Source: Lepidostoma basale
Lineage: Eukaryota > Arthropoda > Insecta > Trichoptera > Lepidostomatidae
Reading direction: 5' to 3'
DNA: 64,000 nucleotides
Assembly: GCA_022606425.2 (NCBI GenBank)
Contig: JAHDVF020000879.1
Location: 1-64,000, forward strand
Below, piece after piece: positions 37,966 through 47,949 of the stretch. Made by a program: the position numbers and the translations under genes. How positions within the stretch are numbered: the first letter of the stretch is position 1; every line of letters starts with the position of its first letter. The notes beneath the pieces were generated by a model. The model had not been told where the DNA came from. It was given only the letters and a program-made list of their open reading frames with translations, and did no database searches.

Positions 37966-38531
37966 CATCTTCAGGTGTAAATTTATAATAAAAACTAAAC
38001 AATTAAAATACTTATATAAAAATCGATACCATACAAAGGAACAATACATTACGAGTATTATCATTATATTACAATGTATTATTATTGATAAGTTCTTACT
38101 GATAAAAAATAATTACAAACACCTATCTTAGCAATTAGCCCTTAACTTTGAATTGTATTATCATTTTTAAGTGTGTTCTTAATATTCATATTTCTTAGTT
38201 TAATTTTTAATTATATATTTATACCTGAAGTTAGATCCTCCGAAACATCTCGAGTTTTAAACATCCTCCGAAACATGTCGAGTCGGTTAAATTTAAATTC
38301 AATTCCTACGTTCTAAATGTTCCCGTTACATCTCCCCTCTTCTCAATCCTAATAATACCCCCTCCACGTTTATGTATAACTTCTTCCCTTTTGGAATATT
38401 AGTGACTACTCTGTTTTATGTTGATAAAGGTTAATGTTATAGCCGAAACAAGCCTGTGTTAAGTGAAAGAAAGCGTTGATATATCAAATGTACTTATATT
38501 TATTGAAATTGAATTATTTCATTTATTCCAG
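37966..38531. other. Decayed repeat sequence with CCGAAACAT phrases
   Basis: CTGAAGTTAGATCCTCCGAA (38226) is followed by ACAT and, about 35 bp later, by CATCCTCCGAAACATGTCG (38268). These look like broken copies of the GAAACATGT motif found in the Penelope-associated repeats. No coding signal. Confidence 0.4.
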
Positions 38532-38710
38532 GCGCGCGAAGGCCGTACCACGGCCACCGACTTTCCACCATCCAGAGGGCCGACCTGATTGTAGTGATTG
38601 ACGCTGGAAAGATCATGGAAAAGGCACCAATAGGTAGCTGATGGTTCTGAAAGGTCATTACTTTAAACTGGTCACCGAACAGCTGTCTCCGTCTGATGAC
38701 ATATTTGAAG
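38532..38710 (+). pseudogene. Orphan ABC transporter (ABCB/P-glycoprotein-like) last-domain exon, broken
   Basis: After an acceptor-like TTTATTCCAG, the reading starts AREGRTT, then after a small deletion HRLSTIQRADLIVVIDAGKI and MEK, then after a frame change LMVLKGHYFKLVTEQLSPSD and DIFEG, ending at a donor-like GAAG|GTAAAT. HRLSTI is the H-loop region of an ABC ATPase, and EKG.H..LM...G.YF.LV..Q is the usual end of that domain in ABCB full transporters. The middle of GRTTIVVAHRLS is partly deleted, and a stop falls where HQE is expected. No other exon is visible nearby, so this is a stray pseudo-exon rather than a working gene. Confidence 0.75.
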
Positions 38711-39095
38711 GTAAATTACCACCCTTAAATATTTCAACACCAGATGTATACTATAAGACTTTTTCTACTTCGAAGGTTTTTAACAACAGTTTTTAGTGTC
38801 GTGTGAAGCTCTTAATTTGTGCTGTGACATATTTTAAATATAATAATAATACGCATTTAAACCAATTTATTATTTAACCAATTTATTATTTACAATCACC
38901 CACCGGTTTCGCTCCTACCGGAGCTTCGTCAGGGTAACAGAATATACTTAACATAAATCGGAGAACAACACAGTATAGAAAATATAAATAAAATAAAAAG
39001 GAGGAAGAGGGGTAAGAGAAAGTGTGCACGAGGACAAATAGGATGGTAGAACGATGAGTCATGAGATCATTTATAATTAATCTTCTGACAGAGGA
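38711..39095. other. Unassigned sequence with a hammerhead-like motif
   Basis: Follows the ABC pseudo-exon. A short duplication ACCAATTTATTATTT lies at 38870-38895, next to the motif at 38902-38932. No gene seen. Confidence 0.4.
38902..38932 (-). ncRNA. Hammerhead-ribozyme-like motif
   Basis: Minus strand: CTGACGA, one extra A, a perfect 5-bp stem GCTCC/GGAGC with loop GGTA, then GAAAC-CG-GTG. CTGANGA and GAAA flanking stem II are the invariant parts of the hammerhead core. The extra base before stem II and a GTG in place of an NUH cleavage triplet argue against activity as it stands. Confidence 0.4.
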
Positions 39096-39099
39096 GAAC

Positions 39100-39434
39100 A
39101 TTTATTCGTTTTACCAAAATTTTAAATAACATGAAATCTGTTGATTCTAAAAACTTTTCTTATAAATATCCCATCATTAAATTTTATTAAAATATAATAA
39201 TAAAACGGCCTCAAAAAATTTTCATTTCCAGTGAATTTAATAATACCTTGGGCAACACATGTGTTCTCCATAAAATATATTATTTCTTTCAGAAAATGGA
39301 AATTAAATTCGTATTAATAAAATATAAATGAAATGACATCTGTGATTTCTAAAAACTTTTCCTATCAAGAAATCCCATGAAAAATTTATCTTGTTTAATT
39401 TTATTTTAAAAAATTAAAAAGCTTCGCAAAATAT
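39100..39434. repeat. Degenerate units of the 200-230 bp tandem repeat
   Basis: TTTATTCGTTTTACC, TGAAATCTGTTGATTCT and ATACCTTGGGCAACACATG (about 39243) repeat the order of elements seen at 16110-16869, with more decay. It grades directly into the third minisatellite block. Confidence 0.6.
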
Positions 39435-42400
39435 AAAGTGACACTTTTTTCAATTAAGGGACTTTTTAAAATGGACACTTTTAATGTTTGAATTTTTTCA
39501 AAAAGTTCACTTTTAAATGTTTCTTTTGACCTTGCACTTTATGTCAGTGTCACTTTTTGAGAGTTACATAAAATATACACTTTTTAAAATTTGACGCTCT
39601 TTATTATTGACACTTTTCAAAAGTGGCACATTTTATTTTATCTTTTTAACCTTGCACTTTATTTCGGTGTAACTTTTTAAGAGTAAACATAAAAGGGACA
39701 CTTTTTAAAATTGACGCTCTTTCATATTGACACTTTTAAAAGGGAAACATTTATTTTACCTTTTTGACCGTGCACTTGAAGTCAGTGAAACTTTTTAACA
39801 GTGAAATTCAAACGGACACTTATTAATAGTGACGCTTTTTAAAATTGTCACTTTGTATTTGTGACGCTTTTTTAAAATTGATTCTGTTAACTGTGACACC
39901 ATTGACTTTATATTAATGACACTTTTTAAGAGAAGCAATAAAAGAGACACTTTAAAAAATTGACGTTTTTTCAAATCGAAACATTAAAAAGGAACACTAT
40001 TTATAATTTACACTTTATTAAATTGACACATTTTAAAAGTGACGCTTTTTATAAGCGACACTTATGATTTATGACTATTTTCAAAAGGGACACTTTTCAC
40101 AGTGACACTTTTAACAATTAAGGGACTTTTTAAAATGGACACATTCGAAAATAGTCTATTTTTAAAGGAACAGTTTTAATTTTATCTTTCTGAACGTGCA
40201 TTTTATTTAGGTGACACTTTCAAAGAAAAACAAAAAAAAATGCACTTTTCAAAATTAACGCTTTTTAAAATTGACACTTTTTAAAAGTGACACTTAAAAT
40301 TTAAGCTTTTTGACGGTGCACTTTATGTCAGTGACGCCTTTTAAAATTGGCATTTTTGATTTTATATTATTGACACTTTTGAGAAACATTAAAAGAGACT
40401 TTAAAAATTGACGATTTTCATAATTTAAACTTTTAAATGGGACTTAATTTAAATTAACACCTTTTTAAATTACACTTTTTACAAATAAGGGACTTATCAA
40501 AATTGAGAATTAAAAAAAAAATTATATAGGACTCTTTTAAATTTATCTTTCTGACCTTGCACTTTATTTCAGTGTTACTTTTTAAGAGAAACATTAAAGA
40601 TAAACTTTTTAAAATTGACGTTCTTTAATATGGACACTTATTGAAAGGGAAACTTTTAATTTTACCATTTTGACCGTGCACTTTATGTCAGTGAAATTTT
40701 TAACAGTGAAGGGACACTTTTTTATATAATAGTGATGCTTTTTTAAATTGACACTTCTTAATTGTGACGCTTTTTTAAATTGATACTGTTAACAGTGAAA
40801 CTTTTGATTTTATATTATTGACATTGTGTTAATAAAACTATTATATTAAAGAGGCACTTTTAAAAATGGACGCTTTTTTTAAATTAAATCATTTAAAGAG
40901 GACACTATTTAAAATTGACAGTTTTAAAAGTGACACTTTTTCAAATTAAGGGACATTTTAAAATAAACACTTTCAATATTTGAATTATTTATCAAAAGGT
41001 CACCTTTCAAATAATCTTTTTGACCTTGCACTTTATTTCAGTGTCACTTTTTAAGAGTTACATAAAAGCGACACTTTTTTAATTTGACGCTCCTTATTAT
41101 TGACACTTTTTAAAAAGTGAATCTTTTAATTATACCTTTTTGACAGTGTACTTTATGTCAGTGATCTTTTTCAACAGTGAAATTAAAAGGGACACTTATT
41201 AATAGTTACGCTTTTTAAAATTGACACTTTTAATGATTGACACTTTTTACAATTAAGGGACTTTTTAAAATGGACCCTTTTAAACATTTACTTTTAACAA
41301 AAAGGACCCGTTTAAATTTACCTTTTTGACCGTGCACTTTATGTCAGTGAAATTTTTAACAGTGAAGGGTCAATTATTAAGGTGACGCTTTTTTAAATTG
41401 ACACTTCTTAATTGTGACGCTTTTTAAAATTGATACTGTTAACAGTGAAACTTTTGATTTTATATTATTGACACTTTGTTAATGAAACTATTATATTACA
41501 GGAGCACTTTTAAAAATGAACTCTTTTTTAAAAATAAATCATTTAAAGAGGACACTATTTAAAATTGACAGTTTTAAAAGTGTCACTTTTTTGAATTAAG
41601 GGACATTTTAAAATTAACACTTTTAATATTTGAATTATTTCAAAAAGGTCACTTTTCAAATTATCTTTTTGACCTTGCACTTTATTTCAGTGTCACTTTT
41701 TAAAAGTTACATAAAAGCGACACTTTTTTTAATTTGACGCTCCTTATTATTGACACTTTTTAAAAGTGAATCTTTTAATTATACCTTTTTGACAGTGTAC
41801 TTTATGTCAGTGATCTTTTTCAACAGTGAAATTAAAAGGGACACTTATTAATAGTGACGCTTTTTAAAATTGACACTTTAATAATTGACACTTTTTATAT
41901 TTAAGGGACTTTTTAAAATGGACTCTTTTAAACATTTACTTTTTACAAAAAGGACCCGTTTAAATTTACCTTTTTGACCGTGCACTTTATGTCAGTGAAA
42001 TTTTTAACAGTGAAGGGACACTTTTTAAAAGTGACGCTTTTTTAAATTGACACTTCGTAATTGTGACGCTTTTTAAAATTGATACTGTTAACAGTGAAAC
42101 TTTTGATTTTATATTATTGACACTTTGTTAATAAAACGATTATATTATAGAGGCACTTTTAAAAATGGACGCTTTTTTTAAATTATATCATAAAGAGGAC
42201 ACTATTTAAAATTGACAGTTTTAAAGTGACACTTTTTCAAATTAAGGGACACTTTGAAATAAACACTTTTAAAATTTGAATTATTTATCAAAAGGTCACC
42301 TTTCAAATTATCTTTTTGACCTTGCACTTTATTTCAGTGTCACTTTTTAAGAGTTACATAAAAGCGACACTTTTTTTATGTGACGCTCCTTATTATTGAC

Positions 42401-42856
42401 ACTTTTTAAAAGTGAATCTTTCAATTATACCTTTTTGACAGTGTACTTTATGTCAGTGATCTTTTTCAACAGTGAAATTAAAAGGGACACTTATTAATAG
42501 TGACGTTTTTTTAAATTGACACTATTTAAATTGACAGTTTTAATGTGACACTTTTTAAAATTAAGGGACACTATAAAATAAACACTTTTAATATTTGAAT
42601 TATTTATCCAAAGGTCACCTTTCAAATTATCTTTTTGACCTTGCACTTTATTTCAGTGTCACTTTTTAAGAGTTACATAAAAGCGACACTTTTTTTAATT
42701 TGACGCTCCTTATTATTGACACTTTTTAAAAGTGAATCTTTTAACTATATCTTTTTGACAGTGTTCTTTATGTCAGTGATCTTTTTCAACAGTGAAATTA
42801 AAAGGGACACTTATTAATAGTGACGCTTTTTAAAATTGACACATTTAATAATTGAC

Positions 42857-43130
42857 TAACTAACTAACTAACTAACCATCACGCCGTCTCCCCGAAAGGG
42901 TAGGCAGAAAGAATGGACTGTCACACTTTTACTGATGCGGCACTCCATCCTTCTCATTTCGCCCCGCGGGAGACGCGGTGTGATGGGTTGCGAACCTCAT
43001 CGCCACCAATAGGCATCTCCCGCGCACACTTCGATCTTCCAACACACACAAAATAAATCTAAAACAAATAATATAAAATGCAATGATATAAAATAAAAAA
43101 ACAAAATAAAAATAATTTAACACAAAATGT
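42857..43130 (-). mobile_element. Longer SINE-like element with RTE 3' tail
   Basis: Minus strand ends GGGGAGACGGCGTGATGG plus five TTAG repeats. Upstream is the same body as the 146-bp insertions and then a further 5' part containing GAGGTTCGCAACCC, which resembles a pol III box B, and TGCGCGGGAGATGCC. The 5' limit is uncertain because it dissolves into AT-rich sequence near 43060-43130. Non-RTE body with an RTE-identical tail is the classic SINE/LINE partnership. Confidence 0.65.
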
Positions 43131-43340
43131 TCTTATTAGATGGTGCATATTTTGACTATTAAATTTATGTTCCACGAATCAAGTAATTCTATATTAGGCA
43201 ATTAGATTTTATTCCATTGTTTTGGCCGAAAAACTATGATACCTTAACATTTTAAAATGAATAAACTTTTTTTCATATCACAATTGTATTTTATTTTACG
43301 CGACAGCTGTTTCATTAACCGTTTCATTCAGCTATTTTAT
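43131..43340. other. Inserted AT-rich sequence inside minisatellite block 3
   Basis: Resembles parts of the duplicated region near 10630-10700 and 13150 (TTTTGG...GAAAAAC, GACAGCTGTTTC then TTAACC). Probably part of a dispersed repeat; no ends identified. Confidence 0.4.
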
Positions 43341-44164
43341 TAATTGACACTTTTTACAATTAAGGGACTTTTTAAAATGGACTCTTTTAAACATTTACTT
43401 TTTACAAAAAGGACCCGTTTAAATTTACCTTTTTGACCGTGCACTTTATGTCAGTGAAATTTTTAACAGTGAAGGGACACTTATTAATAGTGACGCTTTT
43501 TTAAATTGACACTTCTTAATTGTGACGCTTTTTAAAATTTTTGAAATTTTCATTTTATATTATTGACACTTTATTAATGAAACTATTATATTATAGAGGC
43601 ACTTTTAAAAATGGACGCTTTTTTAAAATTAAATCATTTAAAGAGGATACTATTTAAAATTGATAGTTTTAAAAGTGACACTTTTTCGAATTAAGGGACA
43701 TTTTAAAAACAACACTTTTAATATTTGAATTATTTCAAAAAGGTCACTTTTCAAATTATCTTTTTGACCTTGCACTTTATTTCAGTGTCACTTTTTAAGA
43801 GTTACATAAAAGCGACACTTTTTTTTAATTTGACGCTCCTTATTATTGACACTTTTTAAAAGTGAAATTTTTAATTATACCTTTTTGACAGTGTATTTTA
43901 TGTCAGTGATCTTTTTTAACAGTGAAATTAAAAGGGGCACTTATTAATAGTGACGCTTTTTAAAATTGACACTTTTTACAATTAAGGGACTTTTTAAAAT
44001 GGACTCTTTTAAACATTTACTTTTTACAAAAAGGACCCGTTTAAATTTACCTTTTTGACCGTGCACTTTATGTCGGTGACATTTTTTAACAGTGAAATTA
44101 AAAAGTGAACTTAGTAATAGCGACGATTTTTGAAATTGACACTTTTTAACTGTGACGCTTATTA

Positions 44165-44830
44165 AAATTCTTCTTATTCTTATTTTTCAAGTGCCCTGTC
44201 GGGTCCTCCCAACGTTGCCGATCACCTCGGCGAACCTGTCCCTGTCCTGCGCCGTTTGGAACAGCTCCTCCACACTTCGGATGCCGGTCCACTCCCTCAT
44301 TTGTCTCCTTTCGGGCCCTCGGCGTCCCTCAATTTTCCCCTCCAATATCAGTTAGAGAAGGTGGTACTTTTCCCCACGCAGTATATGACCCAGATGTGAG
44401 ATCTTTCGAAATTTGATAGTTGATAACAGTTCCTTGATTTCAAGACTTCTCCCATACCCTTAATTCGTCCGCACTATCTGCGGCGAGAATGGCATCGTCC
44501 GCGTAAAGAAAACAACTCACAGACACCTCACTCATCTTAGCACCAGCACTTATTGATTTCGGTTCTTTCATACACTAGTCTATATACAGATTGAACAACC
44601 ATGGAGACATCATGCTGCCCTGATTAACACCCTATGTGATTATCAAACCGGTTTCCATTTACCCTAACACTGGCAGTGCTTCCTTCACAGAGGGAAGCAA
44701 TCGCCCGTATCAGTTTTGTGGCCACTTCGTGTTCAGAAAAGATTAACCACAGACTTTCTCTATTCACTCAATCGTAGGTTTTTGCAAATCGGCAAAGCAC
44801 AGAAAAGATTACGTCTTTTGGCCATAAACT
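44165..44830 (-). pseudogene. RTE-like retrotransposon fragment (families F and another), with YADD
   Basis: Minus strand, left part (44165-44420) is a C-terminal tail ending in a GGGTCCTCCC/ACAGGGCAC region also present at 51200-51450. The right part (44440-44830) is a reverse transcriptase core piece: GVNQGSMMSPWLFNLYID, a stop, then CMKEPKSISAGAKMSEVSV and CFLYADDAILAADSADEL. YADD is the catalytic motif, and QG..MSP.LFN is the preceding conserved block. The two parts are not collinear in one element, so this is a mosaic or a large internal deletion. Several stops. Confidence 0.75.
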
Positions 44831-44989
44831 TCTCCGTAATTTATTTTATAAATAAACAATTATAATTTCAAAACAACTCCCATGTGACATTAGACCCGCG
44901 TTTTATACAAATAATAATTTAGGTTAAATAATAAAAAATAATTAAGACCAGGAAGATAAATTTTCTCAATCGGGAAAATGTAATCATCT

Positions 44990-45290
44990 TTTTATATTGG
45001 TAAAACAAGGCGTAATTTTAAATTAAGTATAAAAGAGCACATTAGATGTCTCTCTAATAATATTTTTTTTGAATTTGCTAACCACTTCATAGAAAAAGAT
45101 CATTAATATAAAAAGATATTGGCGTTAAAATTTTGCATGTTAATAATAGAAATATAACTTTGAGGTATCTCGAAATTTTAGAAATTAAAAAAGCTATTAA
45201 AAAAAAGAAAATATTATAAATAATCAAATAAATGTAACGTCAAGTCCAATCTTTGATTTATTTCCTTTGTTGTAATTAATTACCTGAACC
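44990..45290 (+). pseudogene. Penelope-like element C-terminus (YIG half of GIY-YIG)
   Basis: Plus-strand frame from 44990 reads FYIGKTRRNFKLSIKEHIR, then SNNIFFEFANHFIEKDH and a stop; after a frame change LRYLEILEIKKAIKKKK continues. FYIGKT.R.F..R..EH and NHF.E..H are typical of Penelope-like endonuclease C-termini. The upstream GIY half is not readable. The hammerhead-like motif at 45438 follows about 150 bp downstream, where Penelope-like terminal repeats are expected. Confidence 0.65.
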
Positions 45291-45437
45291 CCAATAAGAA
45301 CTTAAATTATTATTTTAAAATTTAAATTGAATCATAATATTTGTTATAACAAAAGCATAAACGTTCCAAAATAAATCTTTATAACATCTGTCAGATCATG
45401 TAAACAATTATATAATATTTTTAAAAATGTATCTTTA

Positions 45438-45468
45438 CTGAAGAAGGACTGTTTGTCCGAAACATGTC
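45438..45468 (+). ncRNA. Hammerhead-ribozyme-like motif downstream of Penelope-like remnant
   Basis: CTGAAGA, one extra A, stem GGAC/GTCC with loop TGTTT, then GAAAC-AT-GTC. All paired bases are Watson-Crick and GTC is the preferred hammerhead cleavage triplet. Hammerhead ribozymes have been described in Penelope-like elements. The single extra base between the CTGANGA box and stem II is the main departure from the standard core. Confidence 0.5.
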
Positions 45469-45469
45469 T

Positions 45470-46009
45470 ATGTAATTTTATTTTTTTAATATAAGTGTTG
45501 TATATACAAAGTATATTAAAAAAAAGAAAAAGAGAAATTCTCCATAATTGTTCAAAGTGCAAAAATCTGATCCATACAACCTACGAGTATACCCCTAATG
45601 TGCTGCGCCTTGTATACTACTCGTATACACCCCACACTCGTCAGTCGTCATCTTTTGTATTCTTTCTTTTTAAAATCAACCAAACTTATCGTTTACATAT
45701 TTATGTGGGAAAAAAAACGGGAATTTCTTTAAAAACGTTTTATTTTATACTTAATATTATTTTACAATGAACTTCCATCAAGAATATGAAATAACCGACC
45801 GGAATATTTGGAAGAAAGAAATACCTCAGGTCCAAGATGCATGCAGACAGATGGTTGTGGTGTACTTGGTTTTCTGGCGATAAGATAGTACAAACCTGTG
45901 AATGAGACATTCAGCACACAATAACTCTTGGACTTGGACCTTCCGGCTTACAGAGGTTCAGCTCTAATGGCTATTCTTCTTACCTCTATAGGAAACATTG
46001 GTATACTTC
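45470..46009. other. Unassigned sequence
   Basis: AT-rich, then GC-balanced from 45780. The start phrase GAACTTCCATCAAGA (45770) recurs at 55655, in both cases after a hammerhead-like repeat, so it probably belongs to the same dispersed element. No coding motif recognised. Confidence 0.4.
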
Positions 46010-46658
46010 TTCTTATTTTTGTCCTGTCACATCAAGGAAGCTCTGATGCCTAACATCATCCTAAGTGAGACCTGCTGCCTTAACCTCGTCCTGTAGGGTT
46101 CTTTTCCAGGTGGCTCTAGGCCTGCCTCGCTTTCTCTTTCCCCCCATAGGGGACCAGTCTAGTGCGCCCTAAGCGATGCAGGCTGGGTTCCGTCTCAGAG
46201 TGTGACCGATCCACTGCCATTTGCGTCTAGCGACTTGTCCTTTAATTGACTTTTCACCTGCCATGGTGCAGAGAACGGCATTTGACACTGTTTGGGGCCA
46301 ATAGATATATATTGAGCGAATGCACCTATTTATAAACACCTTGAGTTTTCCAAGTAGATTCGTCCGCAGTAGATTTTTAAGTGTCACATCCATACAGCAG
46401 TACGCTTTTAACGCTATTGCTGAATATTTTGAGCTTGAGCTTACTCGAAATGATACTGGAACGCCATACAGAGCGAAGCATAGCAAAAGCTCCCCTTGCC
46501 TTGTTGAGTGTGCTGGCTACATCTTCCTCCGTACCTCCCGAGCCTGCTATCATACTACCGAGGGAGCAGAAGCTGGCCGTGGTCACAAGGGGGACACCGT
46601 GGAACAAGATTGGGGTGGAGTCATTTGTGGACACTCGTAGGTCTACTGTCTTGGACAT
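46010..46658 (-). pseudogene. RTE-like retrotransposon 3' end (family D)
   Basis: Minus strand in two frames: STNDSTPILFHGVPLVTT, FCSLGSMIAGSGGTEEDV, KSVLLYGCDT, then after a shift WPQTVSNAVLCTMAGEKSIK and RRKWQWIGHTLRRNP. YLG(S)-like, LLYGC.T and W.GH.LR blocks are in the order seen in RTE C-termini. 5' truncated and frameshifted; its upstream side touches a CR1/Jockey-type 3' end. Confidence 0.75.
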
Positions 46659-46664
46659 GTTTCA

Positions 46665-47060
46665 TTTCATTTCATTTATTTTGATAATAATCACGAACAT
46701 TACAGACATACAATTCCAAATCGTTTGCAATTACATTATAAACAGAGAAGCATTAAAAAATCAATAATTAAGCTTAAGAATAAGAAAAAAAATCATAACA
46801 TTGATATTGCATCCCTGAGGCAACTCACACTATCACCAAATATGTCCACCTCCGAGGCGATCCAATTAAGCAATAAGATTGCCCTACCCACAGGCATAAC
46901 CATTGGCAGGTTGGTTCTGCAGCGTGGCAAATAAAACAATCTGTGCTGTCTTTGACGAAGGTAATTATCAGGGACAAATAGACCTACATCACTCAGGACA
47001 TCCGAGTTCTGAATACGGCCGCCAATCAGCTGAAAGAAGTGAACTCCCAAGTGAATGTTC
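46665..47060 (-). pseudogene. CR1/Jockey-type non-LTR retrotransposon 3' end
   Basis: Minus-strand frame: YQLLERRRNIHLGVHFFQL, GGRIQNSDVLSDVGLFVP, NYLRQRQHRLFYLPRCRTNL and PVGRAILLLNWIAS. The pattern of paired arginines, G.I, VP...LR, LF.LP..RTN and P..R...L.N is the familiar C-terminal end of CR1/Jockey-like open reading frames. The element's 3' tail is ATGAA-type repeats (plus-strand TTTCATTTCATTTCATTT at 46661-46679). A related piece is at 59870-60329. Confidence 0.7.
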
Positions 47061-47324
47061 CTCCTTCTCTCCAATAATTGGTAGCTCTTGGGCCACGGCA
47101 ACTTCCGAGCCAGGATCCATGATCTTAACAAGGCGCCGGACCTGGAGTGTGTGTGCGGCGGGGCCCACCATATCCTCTGGAAGTGTCGTCTCCTAGAAAG
47201 CGCAAGAGACAGAATGATCAGAGTTGCTGCCCGACCGGTCTGGAATTCGGACCTGACGGGCAGTGAACATAATCTTAGATGCCCGAGGACTTTCGTAAGA
47301 GCGTGGACTGATGTTTTTAGTTAA
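47061..47324 (+). pseudogene. R1/I-type non-LTR retrotransposon C-terminal fragment with CCHC-like knuckle
   Basis: Plus strand reads MGHGNFRARIHDLNKAPD, then LECVCGGAHHILWKCRLL and a tail ending AWTDVFS before a stop. GHG.F.......C.CG...H.L..C is the zinc-knuckle end of many R1/I/Jockey ORF2 proteins. Opposite in strand to the neighbouring CR1/Jockey piece, and joined to it end to end. Confidence 0.65.
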
Positions 47325-47800
47325 CTAACTAACCATCCTAAGCACCTATTTATATATAAATCTGCATATTATGAGCAGCGCACGTCCACCAACAGGTCCT
47401 CCAGTCACTCTAGGGGAAAAAATCTCGGCGTGGGCGTCCCCTAGAGTTTGTCCCAACGGTCATACCCTCCATTATGGCATGCAAGAGGCCTTTTTGTCGT
47501 ATTACATGGCCGATCCATCTTGCACGCCTTTCGGACAAGGTCCTGAGCAGGTGCCTTCCTCCTTCGATTCCTTGGAGAACCTCCTCATTTGTAACGTGGT
47601 CTCTCCAGGAAATTCCTAATAGTCTTCTATAGGACCACATCTCAAGTCTCCGTTTATCTCTTTCGGATAGGCACCATGTCTCGCAGCCGTACATCAAGAT
47701 ACTCCATACATAGGTCTTGATGAGGAGTATTCTCAGTATCGACTTGATTTCTTCCGAGTACGCTGGGACTTGTACCTCGAGTAGAAGTTCTAAGTAGATC
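47325..47800 (-). pseudogene. RTE-like retrotransposon 3' end (family E)
   Basis: Minus strand: EEIKSILRILLIKTYVW, SILMYGCETWCLSERDKRR, SYRRLLGISWRDHVTNEEVL, ERRARWIGHVIRQKGLLHAI and RGRPRRDFFP. MYGCETW, RLL.I.WRD, RRARWIGHV and RGRPR occur in the standard RTE order. 5' truncated. Left of it, TTAACTAACTAACCATCC (47319-47336) is a trace of a family A tail. Confidence 0.75.
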
Positions 47801-47949
47801 CGTAAATAAATAAGTATAGAACGTACCGCTTATCCTGAAGTGGCCAGGCCTCCAGGTCGGCAAGGAAGGCGGCCAGGCAACCTGCATCCTGGCTGACACT
47901 GCAACGCCTTGTCCCCGGCAATCACTAAGTCCACGGACTCCGAAAGGCC

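Larger units (their letters stand above)
39435..44150. repeat. GACACTTTTT minisatellite block 3 with a ~650-bp higher-order unit
   Basis: Same vocabulary as the blocks at 6361 and 28390, but with GACCTTGCACTTTATTTCAG followed by TGTCACTTTTTAAGAG and GACAGTGTACTTTATGTCAG as its own variants. The first phrase recurs near 41025, 41675, 42319, 42650 and 43768, giving 644-650 bp spacing and one shortened step of about 330. Order within a unit is well conserved, so this is a true higher-order repeat. Interrupted by a SINE-like element at about 42857-43130. Confidence 0.85.
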
